Shown here: positions 7,849 to 17,169 of the stretch, in pieces
How the letters are laid out: each line of letters begins with the position of its first letter
How positions within the stretch are numbered: the stretch's first letter is position 1
NCBI GenBank assembly: GCA_002395155.1
Contig: DGWD01000010.1
Coordinates: forward strand, 25,977 to 89,976
DNA length: 64,000 nucleotides
Direction: 5' to 3'
From: Treponema sp. UBA4267
GTDB lineage: Bacteria > Spirochaetota > Spirochaetia > Treponematales > Treponemataceae
Made by a program: the position numbers and the translations under genes
The notes under the pieces: model-generated
What the model saw: the letters and a program-made list of their open reading frames with translations, nothing else
What the model was told of the DNA's origin: nothing
Databases searched by the model: none

Positions 7849-7954
7849 TTGACAGCCATTTGCGATTGGATTAATATTTTTTTGAACAACGACAAAGAGG
7901 TCGTAGATATTGATTCTAAACACAAGAGTCACTGTCTACGGCCTCTTTTTTTTG
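7849..7954 (+). promoter_or_regulatory. pyrG promoter and leader attenuator
   Basis: TTGACA (7849-7854), 17 bases, TAATAT (7872-7877) is an almost perfect promoter. The RNA should start near 7884. CGAC-AAAGAG-GUCG (7890-7903) forms a 4-bp hairpin with a 6-base loop. Overlapping it, AAAGAGGUCGUAGAU (7894-7908) pairs with GUCUACGGCCUCUUU (7934-7948), followed by a U-run. No plus-strand gene lies upstream, so this terminator can act only on the pyrG transcript, which means it is an attenuator. pyrG of Bacillus is also controlled by attenuation, but the G-rich start used there is absent. Confidence 0.75.
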
Positions 7955-8013
7955 CCCAAAATAATTTTCGGACAAAATTTATTTCTTATTTTTACTTATA
8001 TTAGGAGCTTTTT

Positions 8014-9612
8014 ATGGCTAAATTTATTTTTGTAACAGGGGGTGTTGTTTCTGGACTTGGAAAAGGCATTACCGCCGCATCCCTTGGACGACTTTTAAAA
8101 TGCAGGGGCCTTAAAGTTACAAGTCAGAAACTGGACCCTTATATGAACGTAGACCCTGGAACCATGAGCCCATTTCAGCACGGAGAAGTTTTTGTAACAG
8201 ATGATGGTGCAGAAACCGATTTGGACCTGGGACATTATGAACGCTTTATCGATGAAAATCTTACTCGCTACTCAAACCTTACCAGCGGACGTGTTTACTG
8301 GAACGTTTTGAACAAGGAACGTCAGGGTGAATACCTTGGCCAGACAGTCCAGATTATTCCCCATGTAACAAATGAAATTAAAGATTTTGTCTTAAAAAAT
8401 GCAGAAGTTTCTGGAGCAGATGTAAGTATTGTAGAAGTCGGTGGTACAATTGGTGATATTGAAAGCCAGCCATTTTTAGAGGCCATCCGCCAGCTAGCCA
8501 TTGAAGTAGGCCGTCGCAATTGTCTCTTTATCCACGTTTGTCTGGTACCTTATATTTCTGGTAGCGATGAATTTAAATCAAAACCAACTCAGCATTCTGT
8601 AAAGGAACTTATGGCCGTTGGTATTCATCCGGATATTATTGTTGCCCGTTGCGAAAAAGAAATTCCAATCGATATTCGCAAAAAAATCTCGCTTTTCTGT
8701 AATGTTGGCGAAGATTGTGTTATCAACAATACAACCTGTCGCAGCCTTTACGAAGTTCCTTTAATGCTCCATGCCCAGAATATGGATGATGTAGTTTGCC
8801 GCGACCTTGGTTTAGAAAAAGGTGCCGACTACCCTGCCCTAGCCGACTGGTCGCACATGGTAGAAACAATTCATGCCCGAAAAGGGGAACTACAGATTGC
8901 TCTGGTAGGTAAATACGTAAAACTCCACGATTCCTACTTGAGTATTGTAGAGTCCCTCAATCACGCTTCCTTTGTAGTTGGAAAAAACGTAAAGATAAAG
9001 TGGGTCGATTCAGACTCTGTTACAGATCAGACTGCACCAGAAATTTTTAAAGACTGTCAGGGAATTATTCTTCCAGGTGGATTTGGTCACAGGGGTATTG
9101 AAGGAATGATTTCTTCCTGTCGTTATGCCCGAACCCATAAACTGCCTTACTTTGGAATTTGTCTTGGAATGCAGATTGCAGTTATTGAATTTGCCCGTTC
9201 CGTTTTAGGTTATTCCGATGCCAACTCCCGCGAATTCGATGAACTTTGTGAACATCCTGTAATTGACCTTATGAAAAATCAGGAAGGAGTAATAAAAGGC
9301 GGAACAATGAGACTTGGTTCTTACCCTTGTAAAGTTAAAGCTGGCACTCTGTTAGAAAAAGCCTACCAGGCAGAACTTATAAACGAACGCCATCGTCACC
9401 GTTACGAATTCAACAATGACTACAGAGCTCAAATGGAAGATGCTGGACTTACAATTTGTGGAACAAGCCCTGACTCCAGTCTTGTAGAAGCTGTTGAAGT
9501 AGAAGGTCAGTTCCATATTGGAGTTCAATTCCATCCAGAATTCAAAAGCCGTCCAAACAATGCCGGACCTTTGTTCGTAGCCTTTTTAAAAGCAGCCAAC
9601 GAACAATATTGA
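8014..9612 (+). CDS. pyrG: CTP synthase
   Basis: A 532-residue enzyme that aminates UTP to CTP with glutamine and ATP. The N-terminal synthetase domain (to ~265) starts KFIFVTGGVVSGLGKGITAAS, the signature of the family. The class I glutamine amidotransferase domain (~290-532) has the nucleophile Cys in GICLGMQ, PGGFGHRG for the oxyanion, and the His-Glu pair in FHPEF. Full length. AGGAG precedes the ATG. It sits behind an attenuator-type leader and upstream of carAB, grouping two glutamine-using steps of pyrimidine supply. Confidence 0.97.
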   Translation: MAKFIFVTGGVVSGLGKGITAASLGRLLKCRGLKVTSQKLDPYMNVDPGTMSPFQHGEVFVTDDGAETDLDLGHYERFIDENLTRYSNLTSGRVYWNVLNKERQGEYLGQTVQIIPHVTNEIKDFVLKNAEVSGADVSIVEVGGTIGDIESQPFLEAIRQLAIEVGRRNCLFIHVCLVPYISGSDEFKSKPTQHSVKELMAVGIHPDIIVARCEKEIPIDIRKKISLFCNVGEDCVINNTTCRSLYEVPLMLHAQNMDDVVCRDLGLEKGADYPALADWSHMVETIHARKGELQIALVGKYVKLHDSYLSIVESLNHASFVVGKNVKIKWVDSDSVTDQTAPEIFKDCQGIILPGGFGHRGIEGMISSCRYARTHKLPYFGICLGMQIAVIEFARSVLGYSDANSREFDELCEHPVIDLMKNQEGVIKGGTMRLGSYPCKVKAGTLLEKAYQAELINERHRHRYEFNNDYRAQMEDAGLTICGTSPDSSLVEAVEVEGQFHIGVQFHPEFKSRPNNAGPLFVAFLKAANEQY

Positions 9613-9710
9613 CCATAATGCCTAAAAACAGTATAACATCTCGAAAGAGCAAAGGCGCTCATTCGATTTGATGATATTACTATCGTCAGATGGAATGGGT
9701 GCCTTTTTTG
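9609..9710 (+). promoter_or_regulatory. carA promoter overlapping the pyrG stop, with leader attenuator
   Basis: TTGACC (9609-9614) overlaps the pyrG stop codon. After exactly 17 bases comes TATAAC (9632-9637). The RNA then contains GAGC-AAAGGC-GCUC (9647-9660), a 4-bp stem with a 6-base loop. Overlapping it, AAAGGCGCUCAUUC (9651-9664) pairs with GAAUGGGUGCCUUU (9693-9706) before a U-run. This is the same two-state layout as at pyrG and glnN. The terminator could also end pyrG transcripts, but the intervening promoter argues for a carA attenuator. Confidence 0.7.
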
Positions 9711-9722
9711 TTTGGGGGCGAT

Positions 9723-10901
9723 ATGGATTCAACAGACAAGGCGTTTTTGATACTTGCAGATGGAACAATTTTTGAAGGTCAGGCCTTTGGGGCCAGGGGT
9801 CAGACAATTGGAGAAACTGTTTTTACAACCGGAATGACTGGTTATCTGGAAACCCTTACCGATCCTTCTTATTTTGGCCAGATAGTAACCCAGACCTTCC
9901 CCTTAATCGGAAATTATGGAGTGATGAAGGAAGATTACGAAAGCAAAAAGTCCTGGGTAAAAGGTTACATTGTTCGTGAACTTTGCCAGTTGCCAAGTAA
10001 TTTTCGCTGCCAGGGTAACCTGGAAGATTTTTTAAAAGAACAGGGCATAATCGGAATTGCAGGAATTGATACCCGAGCCCTTACAAAAAAACTCCGTGAT
10101 TCTGGAGTTATGAACGGAATGATTTTGAGTGGCCCAGAAGCCGATTCCTTCCTAGAAATAAACAATCAAACAAAAAATAATACAATTAACATTGATAAAG
10201 AACTGCTAAAAGAAATTGCAAACTACAAAATTGAAGGTGCCCTAAAGAGCGTACAAAATGCTTCTTCCACCACCGCCCATTCCTCTTCTAATTCAGCTAA
10301 GCAGGCCAACAAAAGTTCTACACCTAAAAAGGTAGTCCTATTCGATTTTGGAGCAAAGGCTAATATTCAGCGAGAACTGGAAAAACGCGGCTGCCAGGTA
10401 ACAGTTTTACCTTATAACACAAGTGCCCAAAAAGTACTGGAACTAAATCCAGATGGAATAATGCTTTCAAACGGACCTGGAGACCCTGCCGAAAACACAG
10501 AAGTAATCCAGGAAATTAAAAAACTCTGCGACTACAAAAAAATTCCTATTTTTGGAATATGTCTTGGCCACCAGATGCTGGCTCTGGCTCGCGGTGCAAA
10601 AACTTCAAAACTTAAGTACGGACACCGCGGCGGAAACCATCCTGTAAAGGACACCCAGACAGGCCGTGTCTACATCACCAGTCAAAACCACGGTTATGCC
10701 GTTAAAAACCAGGAACTGCCTGCCTATGCCCGGGAAAGTTTTGTAAATGTAAACGACGGAACTTGCGAAGGCCTGGACTATACAGATATTCCTGCATTCA
10801 GCGTACAGTTCCACCCAGAAGCTTGCGGCGGACCCCACGATACAAACTTTTTATTCGATAAATTTATGAAAATGATGGAGGCAAATTGTGCCACTAAATA
10901 A
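9723..10901 (+). CDS. carA: Carbamoyl-phosphate synthase small subunit
   Basis: A 392-residue glutaminase subunit that feeds ammonia to CarB for arginine and pyrimidine synthesis. The N-terminal CPSase_sm domain contains FGARGQTIGETVFTTGMTGY. The C-terminal amidotransferase has the Cys in GICLGHQ and FHPEACGGP. An unusual Ser/Thr/Ala-rich linker of ~25 residues (NASSTTAHSSSNSAKQAN) separates the domains. The start at 9723 follows GGGGG. An in-frame ATG at 9690 falls inside the leader terminator arm and is rejected. The 3' end overlaps carB by 14 bases. Confidence 0.96.
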   Translation: MDSTDKAFLILADGTIFEGQAFGARGQTIGETVFTTGMTGYLETLTDPSYFGQIVTQTFPLIGNYGVMKEDYESKKSWVKGYIVRELCQLPSNFRCQGNLEDFLKEQGIIGIAGIDTRALTKKLRDSGVMNGMILSGPEADSFLEINNQTKNNTINIDKELLKEIANYKIEGALKSVQNASSTTAHSSSNSAKQANKSSTPKKVVLFDFGAKANIQRELEKRGCQVTVLPYNTSAQKVLELNPDGIMLSNGPGDPAENTEVIQEIKKLCDYKKIPIFGICLGHQMLALARGAKTSKLKYGHRGGNHPVKDTQTGRVYITSQNHGYAVKNQELPAYARESFVNVNDGTCEGLDYTDIPAFSVQFHPEACGGPHDTNFLFDKFMKMMEANCATK

Positions 10902-13900
10902 AAACATCCACAAGGTAATGATTATTGGTTCAGGTCCAATTGTAATTGGTCAGGCTGCAGAATTTGACTATGCCGGAAACCAGGCCTGTAAAGCATTAAA
11001 ACAGCTTGGACTTGAAGTTTGCCTTGTAAACTCTAATCCTGCCACCCTCATGACAGATCCTTCAATGGCAGACCAAATTTATTTGGAACCTCTAAACCTT
11101 ACAACACTTCAAAGAATTATAGAAAAGGAAAAGCCAGATTCACTTTTGTCAACCTTGGGAGGACAAACTGGCCTTACCCTGAGTATGGAGCTAGCTAAAT
11201 CAGGATTTTTAAAAAGTCACGGTGTACAACTGCTGGGAGCTCGACCTGCAACAATTGATAAGGCCGAAGACCGCCAAATGTTCAAAGACACTATGGAAGA
11301 AATTGGCGAACCCTGCATTCCTTCTAAAGTTGTAACCACCTACGAAGATGCTGTTGATTTTGTTCACAATCAGATAGGCTTCCCTGCCATCATCCGCCCG
11401 GCCTTTACTCTTGGAGGAACCGGTGGTGGTATTGTTAATAATGATAGAGAACTGGACGAAATTGCCCACAATGGTTTACACCGCTCCCCTATCCACCAGA
11501 TTCTTGTAGAAAAATGTATTTCTGGCTGGAAGGAAATAGAATTCGAAGTGATGAGGGATTCCACTGGCAACGTAATCACCGTTTGTTCAATGGAAAACTT
11601 TGATCCAGTTGGAGTTCATACTGGAGACTCAATCGTTATTGCCCCAACAGTAACCCTTGCAGATAAAGAATACCAGATGCTACGTTCTGCAGCATTAAAC
11701 ATAATTTCAGCCCTGGAGATTGAAGGCGGCTGTAACTGTCAGTTTGCCCTTAATCCCGATTCATTTGAATATGCTGTAATTGAAGTAAACCCTCGCGTTT
11801 CGCGTTCCTCGGCACTGGCTTCCAAGGCAACCGGCTATCCTATTGCAAAGGTAGCTGCCCTTATTGCAGTCGGTTTTACCCTGGACGAAATTCCAAACTT
11901 TGTTACCAAAAAGACAAAGGCCTGCTTCGAACCAGTTTTGGACTATGTTGTTGTAAAAATGCCAAAATTCCCATTTGACAAGTTTGTTTATGCAGCACGC
12001 AAACTGGGCACACAAATGAAGGCAACTGGCGAAGTAATGGCTATTGGTCAGAATTTTGAAGAGGCCATTTTAAAGGCTGCCAGAGGACTGGAAGTTGGTG
12101 TAAAAGATCTTAATCTTCCTGCCTTTGTTAAAGAAGGCGACGAAAAAATTCGCGAACGGGTTAGACAGTGTACAGATCAGAGAATCTTTGCAATTTATCA
12201 GGCTCTCAAACGCGGCATTATGACTGTAGACCAGATTCACGACATCACTAAAATTGACAAATGGTTCCTTTGGAAACTGGAAAATATTTGTAAAAAAGAT
12301 GATGGAAGTACGCTTTATCCACCACGTTCATTCAAAATGGTTGATACTTGTGCAGGAGAATTCGATGCCGAAACTCCATACTTTTATTCAACCACAAATG
12401 GCGAAAATGAAGCTCAAAAATACCTGGAAGAATTAAAAGCCCAGGCTAAAAAGAATGATAAGGGAACTATCGTCGTTTTAGGTTCAGGTCCAATAAGAAT
12501 TGGTCAGGGAATTGAATTTGACTATGCCAGCGTAAAATGTGTACAGGCACTTAAAGCCCTTGGTTACCAGGTTGCAATTATTAACAACAATCCAGAAACA
12601 GTTTCTACCGACTTTGACACTGCCGACCGCCTTTACTTTGAACCATTGACTCCAGAAGATGTAATGAATGTTCTGTCTGTAGAAAAGCCACTTGGAGTTG
12701 TTGTTGCATTTGGTGGTGGAACTGCAATTAAACTTGCTAAATTTTTGGATAGCCAGGGGATAAAGATTCTTGGTACTTCAGCAGACGCCATTGACCTTGC
12801 AGAAGACCGAGAACGTTTTGAAGAACTTTGCGAAAAGCTTCATATAAATAGACCAAGGGGACTAACAGTTTTTAACGAAGCCCAGGCACTTGAAGCCGCA
12901 GAAAAAATCACTTATCCGGTTTTGATGCGACCAAGCTATGTTTTGGGTGGACAGAACATGATTATAGCCAGAAGTCCTGCAGATGTAAAAGAATACATGG
13001 CCATTATCCTTAAACAAAAAATTGAAAATCCAGTTTTGATTGATAAATATATGGAAGGCCAGGAGCTGGAAGTAGACTGTATATGTGATGGAGAAGACGT
13101 TCTTATTCCTGGAATTATGGAACACGTAGAAAGAACCGGTATTCATTCGGGAGACTCCATTGCTGTGTACCCAGGTTCCTTTGACAAAGATATGGAAGAT
13201 AAAATAGTCCGACAGTCCCGCGATCTTGCTTTGGCCCTGGGAACAAAAGGTCTTGTAAACATTCAATATCTTATCTACAGCGACCAAAAAGGCCAAAAAG
13301 ACCTTTACATTATTGAAGCTAATCCTCGTTCCAGTCGAACAGTTCCTTATATTTCAAAAGTATCCGGCATCCCTATGATTGACCTTGCAACCCGAGCCAT
13401 GCTTGGAGAAAAAGTTGCAGATATGGGATATGGAACAGGCCTTTACAGAAAACCAGATTATTTTGCTGTAAAAGTACCGGTTTTCTCTTTTGAAAAGCTG
13501 ATGGATGTAGACACTCACCTGGGACCAGAAATGAAGTCAACAGGAGAAGTTCTGGGAATTGCCTCAAGTCGACAGGAAGCAATTTACAAGGGAATGGCTG
13601 GGGCCGGCTGGAAAATGCTTGGGCCTCAGAAGGACTGTGATGGAGTGCTTTTTTCTGTTAGGGCATCTGATTTACCTGAGCTGCCTGATTTGGCACGTAA
13701 GTATTATGATTTAGGATTTAAACTTTACGCAACAACAGGAAACGCCGCAACAATTGAAAGAAGTGGAATGTCCGTTACCCATGTAGCAAAAGTACACGAA
13801 GACTATCAGAACAATGTAATGACCCTTTTGGAAAGTGGAAAAATACTTTATGTTGTTTCTACCTCAGCCAAGGGACGTAACCCAGAAGCAGAAAGTGTAA

Positions 13901-14034
13901 AACTCCGCAGACTTGCAGTAGAACACGATATAGACTGTCTTACAGCCATAGATACAGCCAATGAACTGGCAGACTGTCTAGCCTGTAAACATACATTAAA
14001 TACTGTCAGCCTGATAAATATTTGTAAATTATAA
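10888..14034 (+). CDS. carB: Carbamoyl-phosphate synthase large subunit
   Basis: A 1048-residue enzyme with the expected duplicated architecture. The two synthetase halves each start with a VxGSGPIxIGQ motif (residues ~9 and ~530), followed by ATP-grasp domains (VNPRVSRSS, EANPRSSRT). A C-terminal MGS-like allosteric domain follows (LYATTGNAATIERSG). It makes carbamoyl phosphate from bicarbonate, ATP and CarA-derived ammonia. The start is GTG at 10888 with GGAGG seven bases upstream, inside the carA end, so the pair is translationally coupled. Confidence 0.97.
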   Translation: MPLNKNIHKVMIIGSGPIVIGQAAEFDYAGNQACKALKQLGLEVCLVNSNPATLMTDPSMADQIYLEPLNLTTLQRIIEKEKPDSLLSTLGGQTGLTLSMELAKSGFLKSHGVQLLGARPATIDKAEDRQMFKDTMEEIGEPCIPSKVVTTYEDAVDFVHNQIGFPAIIRPAFTLGGTGGGIVNNDRELDEIAHNGLHRSPIHQILVEKCISGWKEIEFEVMRDSTGNVITVCSMENFDPVGVHTGDSIVIAPTVTLADKEYQMLRSAALNIISALEIEGGCNCQFALNPDSFEYAVIEVNPRVSRSSALASKATGYPIAKVAALIAVGFTLDEIPNFVTKKTKACFEPVLDYVVVKMPKFPFDKFVYAARKLGTQMKATGEVMAIGQNFEEAILKAARGLEVGVKDLNLPAFVKEGDEKIRERVRQCTDQRIFAIYQALKRGIMTVDQIHDITKIDKWFLWKLENICKKDDGSTLYPPRSFKMVDTCAGEFDAETPYFYSTTNGENEAQKYLEELKAQAKKNDKGTIVVLGSGPIRIGQGIEFDYASVKCVQALKALGYQVAIINNNPETVSTDFDTADRLYFEPLTPEDVMNVLSVEKPLGVVVAFGGGTAIKLAKFLDSQGIKILGTSADAIDLAEDRERFEELCEKLHINRPRGLTVFNEAQALEAAEKITYPVLMRPSYVLGGQNMIIARSPADVKEYMAIILKQKIENPVLIDKYMEGQELEVDCICDGEDVLIPGIMEHVERTGIHSGDSIAVYPGSFDKDMEDKIVRQSRDLALALGTKGLVNIQYLIYSDQKGQKDLYIIEANPRSSRTVPYISKVSGIPMIDLATRAMLGEKVADMGYGTGLYRKPDYFAVKVPVFSFEKLMDVDTHLGPEMKSTGEVLGIASSRQEAIYKGMAGAGWKMLGPQKDCDGVLFSVRASDLPELPDLARKYYDLGFKLYATTGNAATIERSGMSVTHVAKVHEDYQNNVMTLLESGKILYVVSTSAKGRNPEAESVKLRRLAVEHDIDCLTAIDTANELADCLACKHTLNTVSLINICKL

Positions 14035-14059
14035 AAAACCTTATTATATTTATTTCATT

Positions 14060-15166
14060 ATGGATAGAAGTAAAACAATAATAAGAACAAGTTTTTTTGC
14101 AATTTTAACAAATCTTTTTTTGGTAACCTTTAAAGCAACTGTTGGAATTATTTCAAATTCTATAGCTGTAATTTTGGATGCTGTTAACAATGCCTCAGAT
14201 GCCCTTAGTTCCCTAATCACAATTGTAGGGGCTAAACTGTCAACTAAGGCTCCAGACAAAAAACACCCTCAGGGGTATGGCCGAATTGAATATGTAAGTG
14301 CAATGATTGTTTCTGCAATCGTTATTTATGCTGGTATTACCTCGGCAGTTGAATCTGTTAAAAACATTATTAATCCTGGTCAGGTTGAATACAAAACCTT
14401 ATCCCTCATCATTCTTACTGTTGCACTTCTTGTAAAATTCCTTCTGGGATTAATTGTACGCCACCAGGGAAAAAAGGTTGCTTCATCTGCTCTTGTTGCA
14501 GCCGGAACAGACTCACTTTTTGATTCAATTCTTTCGCTTTCAGTTTTAATTAGTGCTGTAATTTACCTGCTTACCGGTTTTTCTCTTGAATCCTATGTTG
14601 GTATTTTAATCTCTGCCTTTATCATCAAAGCGGGCTTAGAAATGCTTTTGGAAACCCTGAACGACATTCTTGGCCGCCGTGCCGATGCAGACACAATCAG
14701 GAAGATTAAGGCCTGCATAAACGAAGAAAAAGAAGTTCGCGGCACCTACGATGTAATTTTACATGATTACGGACCAGAAAAAACTTATGCCTCACTCCAC
14801 GTGGAAGTTGCAGACACCCTGACCGCCGAAGAAATTGATCGCCTTAACCGAAAAATCGAAGCTAAAGTATATTGTCAGCTTGGAATTATTATTACTGCAG
14901 TAGGAATCTATTCTTATAACACAAGTGATAATGAAGCCGCAAAAATTCGAAATAAAGTAATAGAAAAAATTAAAAGCCATGACTGGGCAATCCAAGTTCA
15001 CGGCTTTTACCTTGATACAGAAAATAAAACTATGCGTTTTGATGTAGTCGTAAGCTTTGATATAAAAGCCCAGGAAGCACTCAAGATTCTTTACAAGGAT
15101 ATGAAAGAACTCTATCCGGATTATACTTTCCAGATTGCCCCTGACTTAGACTATTCAGATTTATAA
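14060..15166 (+). CDS. Cation diffusion facilitator transporter
   Basis: A 368-residue CDF-family membrane protein, probably exporting divalent metals (Zn, Fe, Mn or Co) by proton exchange. The N-terminal ~200 residues hold the usual six membrane segments with AVNNASDALSSL (metal-site Asp) and KKHPQGYGRIEY, the family signature between helices. The cytoplasmic domain follows (DYGPEKTYASLHVEV), then an extra ferredoxin-like extension of ~70 residues. It begins 26 bases after carB with no clear ribosome-binding site. Its last 16 bases overlap the opposite-strand glycosyltransferase. Confidence 0.9.
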   Translation: MDRSKTIIRTSFFAILTNLFLVTFKATVGIISNSIAVILDAVNNASDALSSLITIVGAKLSTKAPDKKHPQGYGRIEYVSAMIVSAIVIYAGITSAVESVKNIINPGQVEYKTLSLIILTVALLVKFLLGLIVRHQGKKVASSALVAAGTDSLFDSILSLSVLISAVIYLLTGFSLESYVGILISAFIIKAGLEMLLETLNDILGRRADADTIRKIKACINEEKEVRGTYDVILHDYGPEKTYASLHVEVADTLTAEEIDRLNRKIEAKVYCQLGIIITAVGIYSYNTSDNEAAKIRNKVIEKIKSHDWAIQVHGFYLDTENKTMRFDVVVSFDIKAQEALKILYKDMKELYPDYTFQIAPDLDYSDL

Positions 15167-16218
15167 TCAAAAGCCTTTAAAATAATGGAAGCTGTTCTTT
15201 CAAAAGAATAGATTCTTTCAAAGGCAGGAAGTTCATCAGGCTCATCCCACATTTTTTCGAGTTGAGCCTGCAAATCTTCTTCATCACACACATGAAAAAA
15301 ACTAACCGGCAAATCCTTATAAATTTCTTTAAAAACTGGAATATCAGAAATTAAAGCCCTAGTCCCAACATAAAGAGCCTGCAAAGGAGGCATTCCAAAA
15401 CCTTCATACAAAGAAGGCTGAACCAAAATACGGGCTTTAGTCAAACGATGTAAAAGTTCCTGATCCGACAGATAGCCGGTAAACTCAATCCCATTAGATT
15501 CTCCAGACTGGATATACGAATCAAAAGAATTATCCTGGGTTCTAAAATTATCTTTACTACCAACAATTACAAGCTTTACATCCCCTTTTCCCTGGACCGC
15601 AAGCTTAGAACGAAATTTTGTAAAGGCAGGAAGAAGAGTCTGTAAACCCTTGTGGTGTTTAATATTTCCAATAAAAATAAGGCTGCTATCTTTATCAACC
15701 TGTTTACCATCAAAATCCAGAAGATATTGAGGAACGCCACCGTACACTACTTCCAAAGGCTTTTTACAATGCAGTTTTTCAATGATTCGAGATTTACTGA
15801 ATTCCGAAACTGTAAAAACCATTTTAGACTTTTTGATGGCATGCTTATAAAACAACTTACGGGCAAAAGTTCCAACTCTTCCCGAAAGGCCCTTTACATC
15901 CAAAAAAACAATATCGTGAATTGTTGAGTAAACTGGCACCTTAATTCCACTTGGAATATTACAATAAGGTGTAAAATATAAATCGCACTGATTAATCTGC
16001 TTTGACAATTCTTTTGGAAAAGAGAAAGTTTCTTTAATAGAAAAAGTTCCAATATCACAAGGCAAACAAGTTACATTCTTTCTGCCTGCTACATCAATGT
16101 TCCCACCAATCAAAAGCAGTTCATTTCCGCTATCCATAAGATAAGGGAGAATGCCATCCAAAAACCCACCAATACCACTTTTGCCGCTCATACGGCAGTC
16201 AATCGCAATCTTCATCAT
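15151..16218 (-). CDS. Glycosyltransferase family 4
   Basis: A 355-residue GT-B fold glycosyltransferase. The start MMKIAIDCRMSGKSGIGGFL is the typical N-terminal donor-fold entry. The C-terminal half has FIGNIKHHKG and PSLYEGFGMPPLQAL, the E-x7-E-like nucleotide-sugar site of GT4 enzymes. It probably adds a sugar to an envelope glycan. It stands alone and converges on the CDF gene with a 16-bp overlap. Donor and acceptor are not visible from sequence. Confidence 0.88.
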   Translation of the reverse strand: MMKIAIDCRMSGKSGIGGFLDGILPYLMDSGNELLLIGGNIDVAGRKNVTCLPCDIGTFSIKETFSFPKELSKQINQCDLYFTPYCNIPSGIKVPVYSTIHDIVFLDVKGLSGRVGTFARKLFYKHAIKKSKMVFTVSEFSKSRIIEKLHCKKPLEVVYGGVPQYLLDFDGKQVDKDSSLIFIGNIKHHKGLQTLLPAFTKFRSKLAVQGKGDVKLVIVGSKDNFRTQDNSFDSYIQSGESNGIEFTGYLSDQELLHRLTKARILVQPSLYEGFGMPPLQALYVGTRALISDIPVFKEIYKDLPVSFFHVCDEEDLQAQLEKMWDEPDELPAFERIYSFERTASIILKAFDYKSE

Positions 16219-16365
16219 TTAAATATTAAAAGAATTAAATACCTTTATCAAGATAATAGAAATATTTTACAAAGTAAGAATTCCATCTCCCCTGCCCTAC
16301 TCCTTAATCATTTTTCTATTTCAATACTCCTTGTAATTCCACTTTGGATTTGTTACTTTATCCTT

Positions 16366-17100
16366 ATGCTTAATCAATTTTCTAGAACTCAATTATTACT
16401 CGGTAAAGAATCCATACAGGTTTTAAACAAGGCCCACATTGCAGTATTTGGCATTGGAGGCGTTGGAGGTTATGTTGTTGAAGCCCTGGTAAGAAGCGGA
16501 ATCCAGAATATTGATATAGTTGATAATGACACAGTTTGTATTTCTAATATAAACCGTCAAATTATTGCGACCCATTCCAGCCTTGGAAAATATAAGGTCG
16601 ATGTGATGAAGGAACGTATTCTGGACATAAATCCTCAGGCTCAAGTAGAAACCTTCAAATGCTTTTATCTGCCAGAAACAAAAGACCTTTTTGATTTTAA
16701 AAAATATGACTACGTGGTCGACGCAATTGATACCGTTACAGGCAAACTCCAACTGATTGAACAGGCAAAAGCTGCCGGAACAAAAATAATTTCTTGTATG
16801 GGGGCCGGCAACAAACTTGATCCTACCCAATTTGAAATTGCAGATATTTCCCAGACCTCTGTTTGTCCTCTTGCCCGGGTAATGCGTCAGGAATGTAAAA
16901 AAAGGGGGATAAAGAATGTAAAAGTTCTATACTCCAAAGAAAAGGCCCTGCGACCCCTCTCTTCTAATTATGATGATGAAGATGATTTGGGTGCTCCAGG
17001 CTCATGTTCCTTTGTACCTTCGGTTGCAGGCCTTATAATCGCAGGAGAAATTATAAAAGACCTTACATCCCAAACTTTTAAAAAGGCACGAAATTTATAA
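16366..17100 (+). CDS. tcdA: tRNA threonylcarbamoyladenosine dehydratase
   Basis: A 244-residue E1-like (ThiF fold) enzyme. The Rossmann motif GIGGVGGYVVEAL, the NINRQI ATP-activating Arg motif, and the C-terminal SNYDDEDDLGAPGSCSFVPSVAGL match TcdA/CsdL, which cyclises t6A at tRNA position 37 using ATP. It lacks the C-terminal rhodanese or sulfur-carrier partners expected of ThiF or MoeB. A clear intrinsic terminator follows. Single-gene unit with only a weak recognisable promoter. Confidence 0.9.
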   Translation: MLNQFSRTQLLLGKESIQVLNKAHIAVFGIGGVGGYVVEALVRSGIQNIDIVDNDTVCISNINRQIIATHSSLGKYKVDVMKERILDINPQAQVETFKCFYLPETKDLFDFKKYDYVVDAIDTVTGKLQLIEQAKAAGTKIISCMGAGNKLDPTQFEIADISQTSVCPLARVMRQECKKRGIKNVKVLYSKEKALRPLSSNYDDEDDLGAPGSCSFVPSVAGLIIAGEIIKDLTSQTFKKARNL

Positions 17101-17136
17101 AAAAGGCCTTCCTTATTTTTGGGAAAGCCTTTAACT
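17101..17136 (+). terminator. Terminator after tcdA
   Basis: AAAGGCCTTCC and GGGAAAGCCTTT form a stem after the stop codon, followed by a T-rich stretch. Confidence 0.75.
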
Positions 17137-17169
17137 TTATCATTTTTCAGGGATGTTAAATATAAACTG

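Noticed and set aside
9609..9710. PyrR-binding loop in the carA leader
   Set aside because: The conserved PyrR anti-antiterminator sequence was not found in either the carA or the pyrG leader.
9690..9722. Earlier ATG for carA
   Set aside because: It lies in the 3' arm of the leader terminator; the ATG at 9723 has a GGGGG site at good distance.
12862..13296. Long antisense open frame within carB
   Set aside because: Follows carB codon structure on the opposite strand with no family resemblance; similar shadow frames occur under most genes here.
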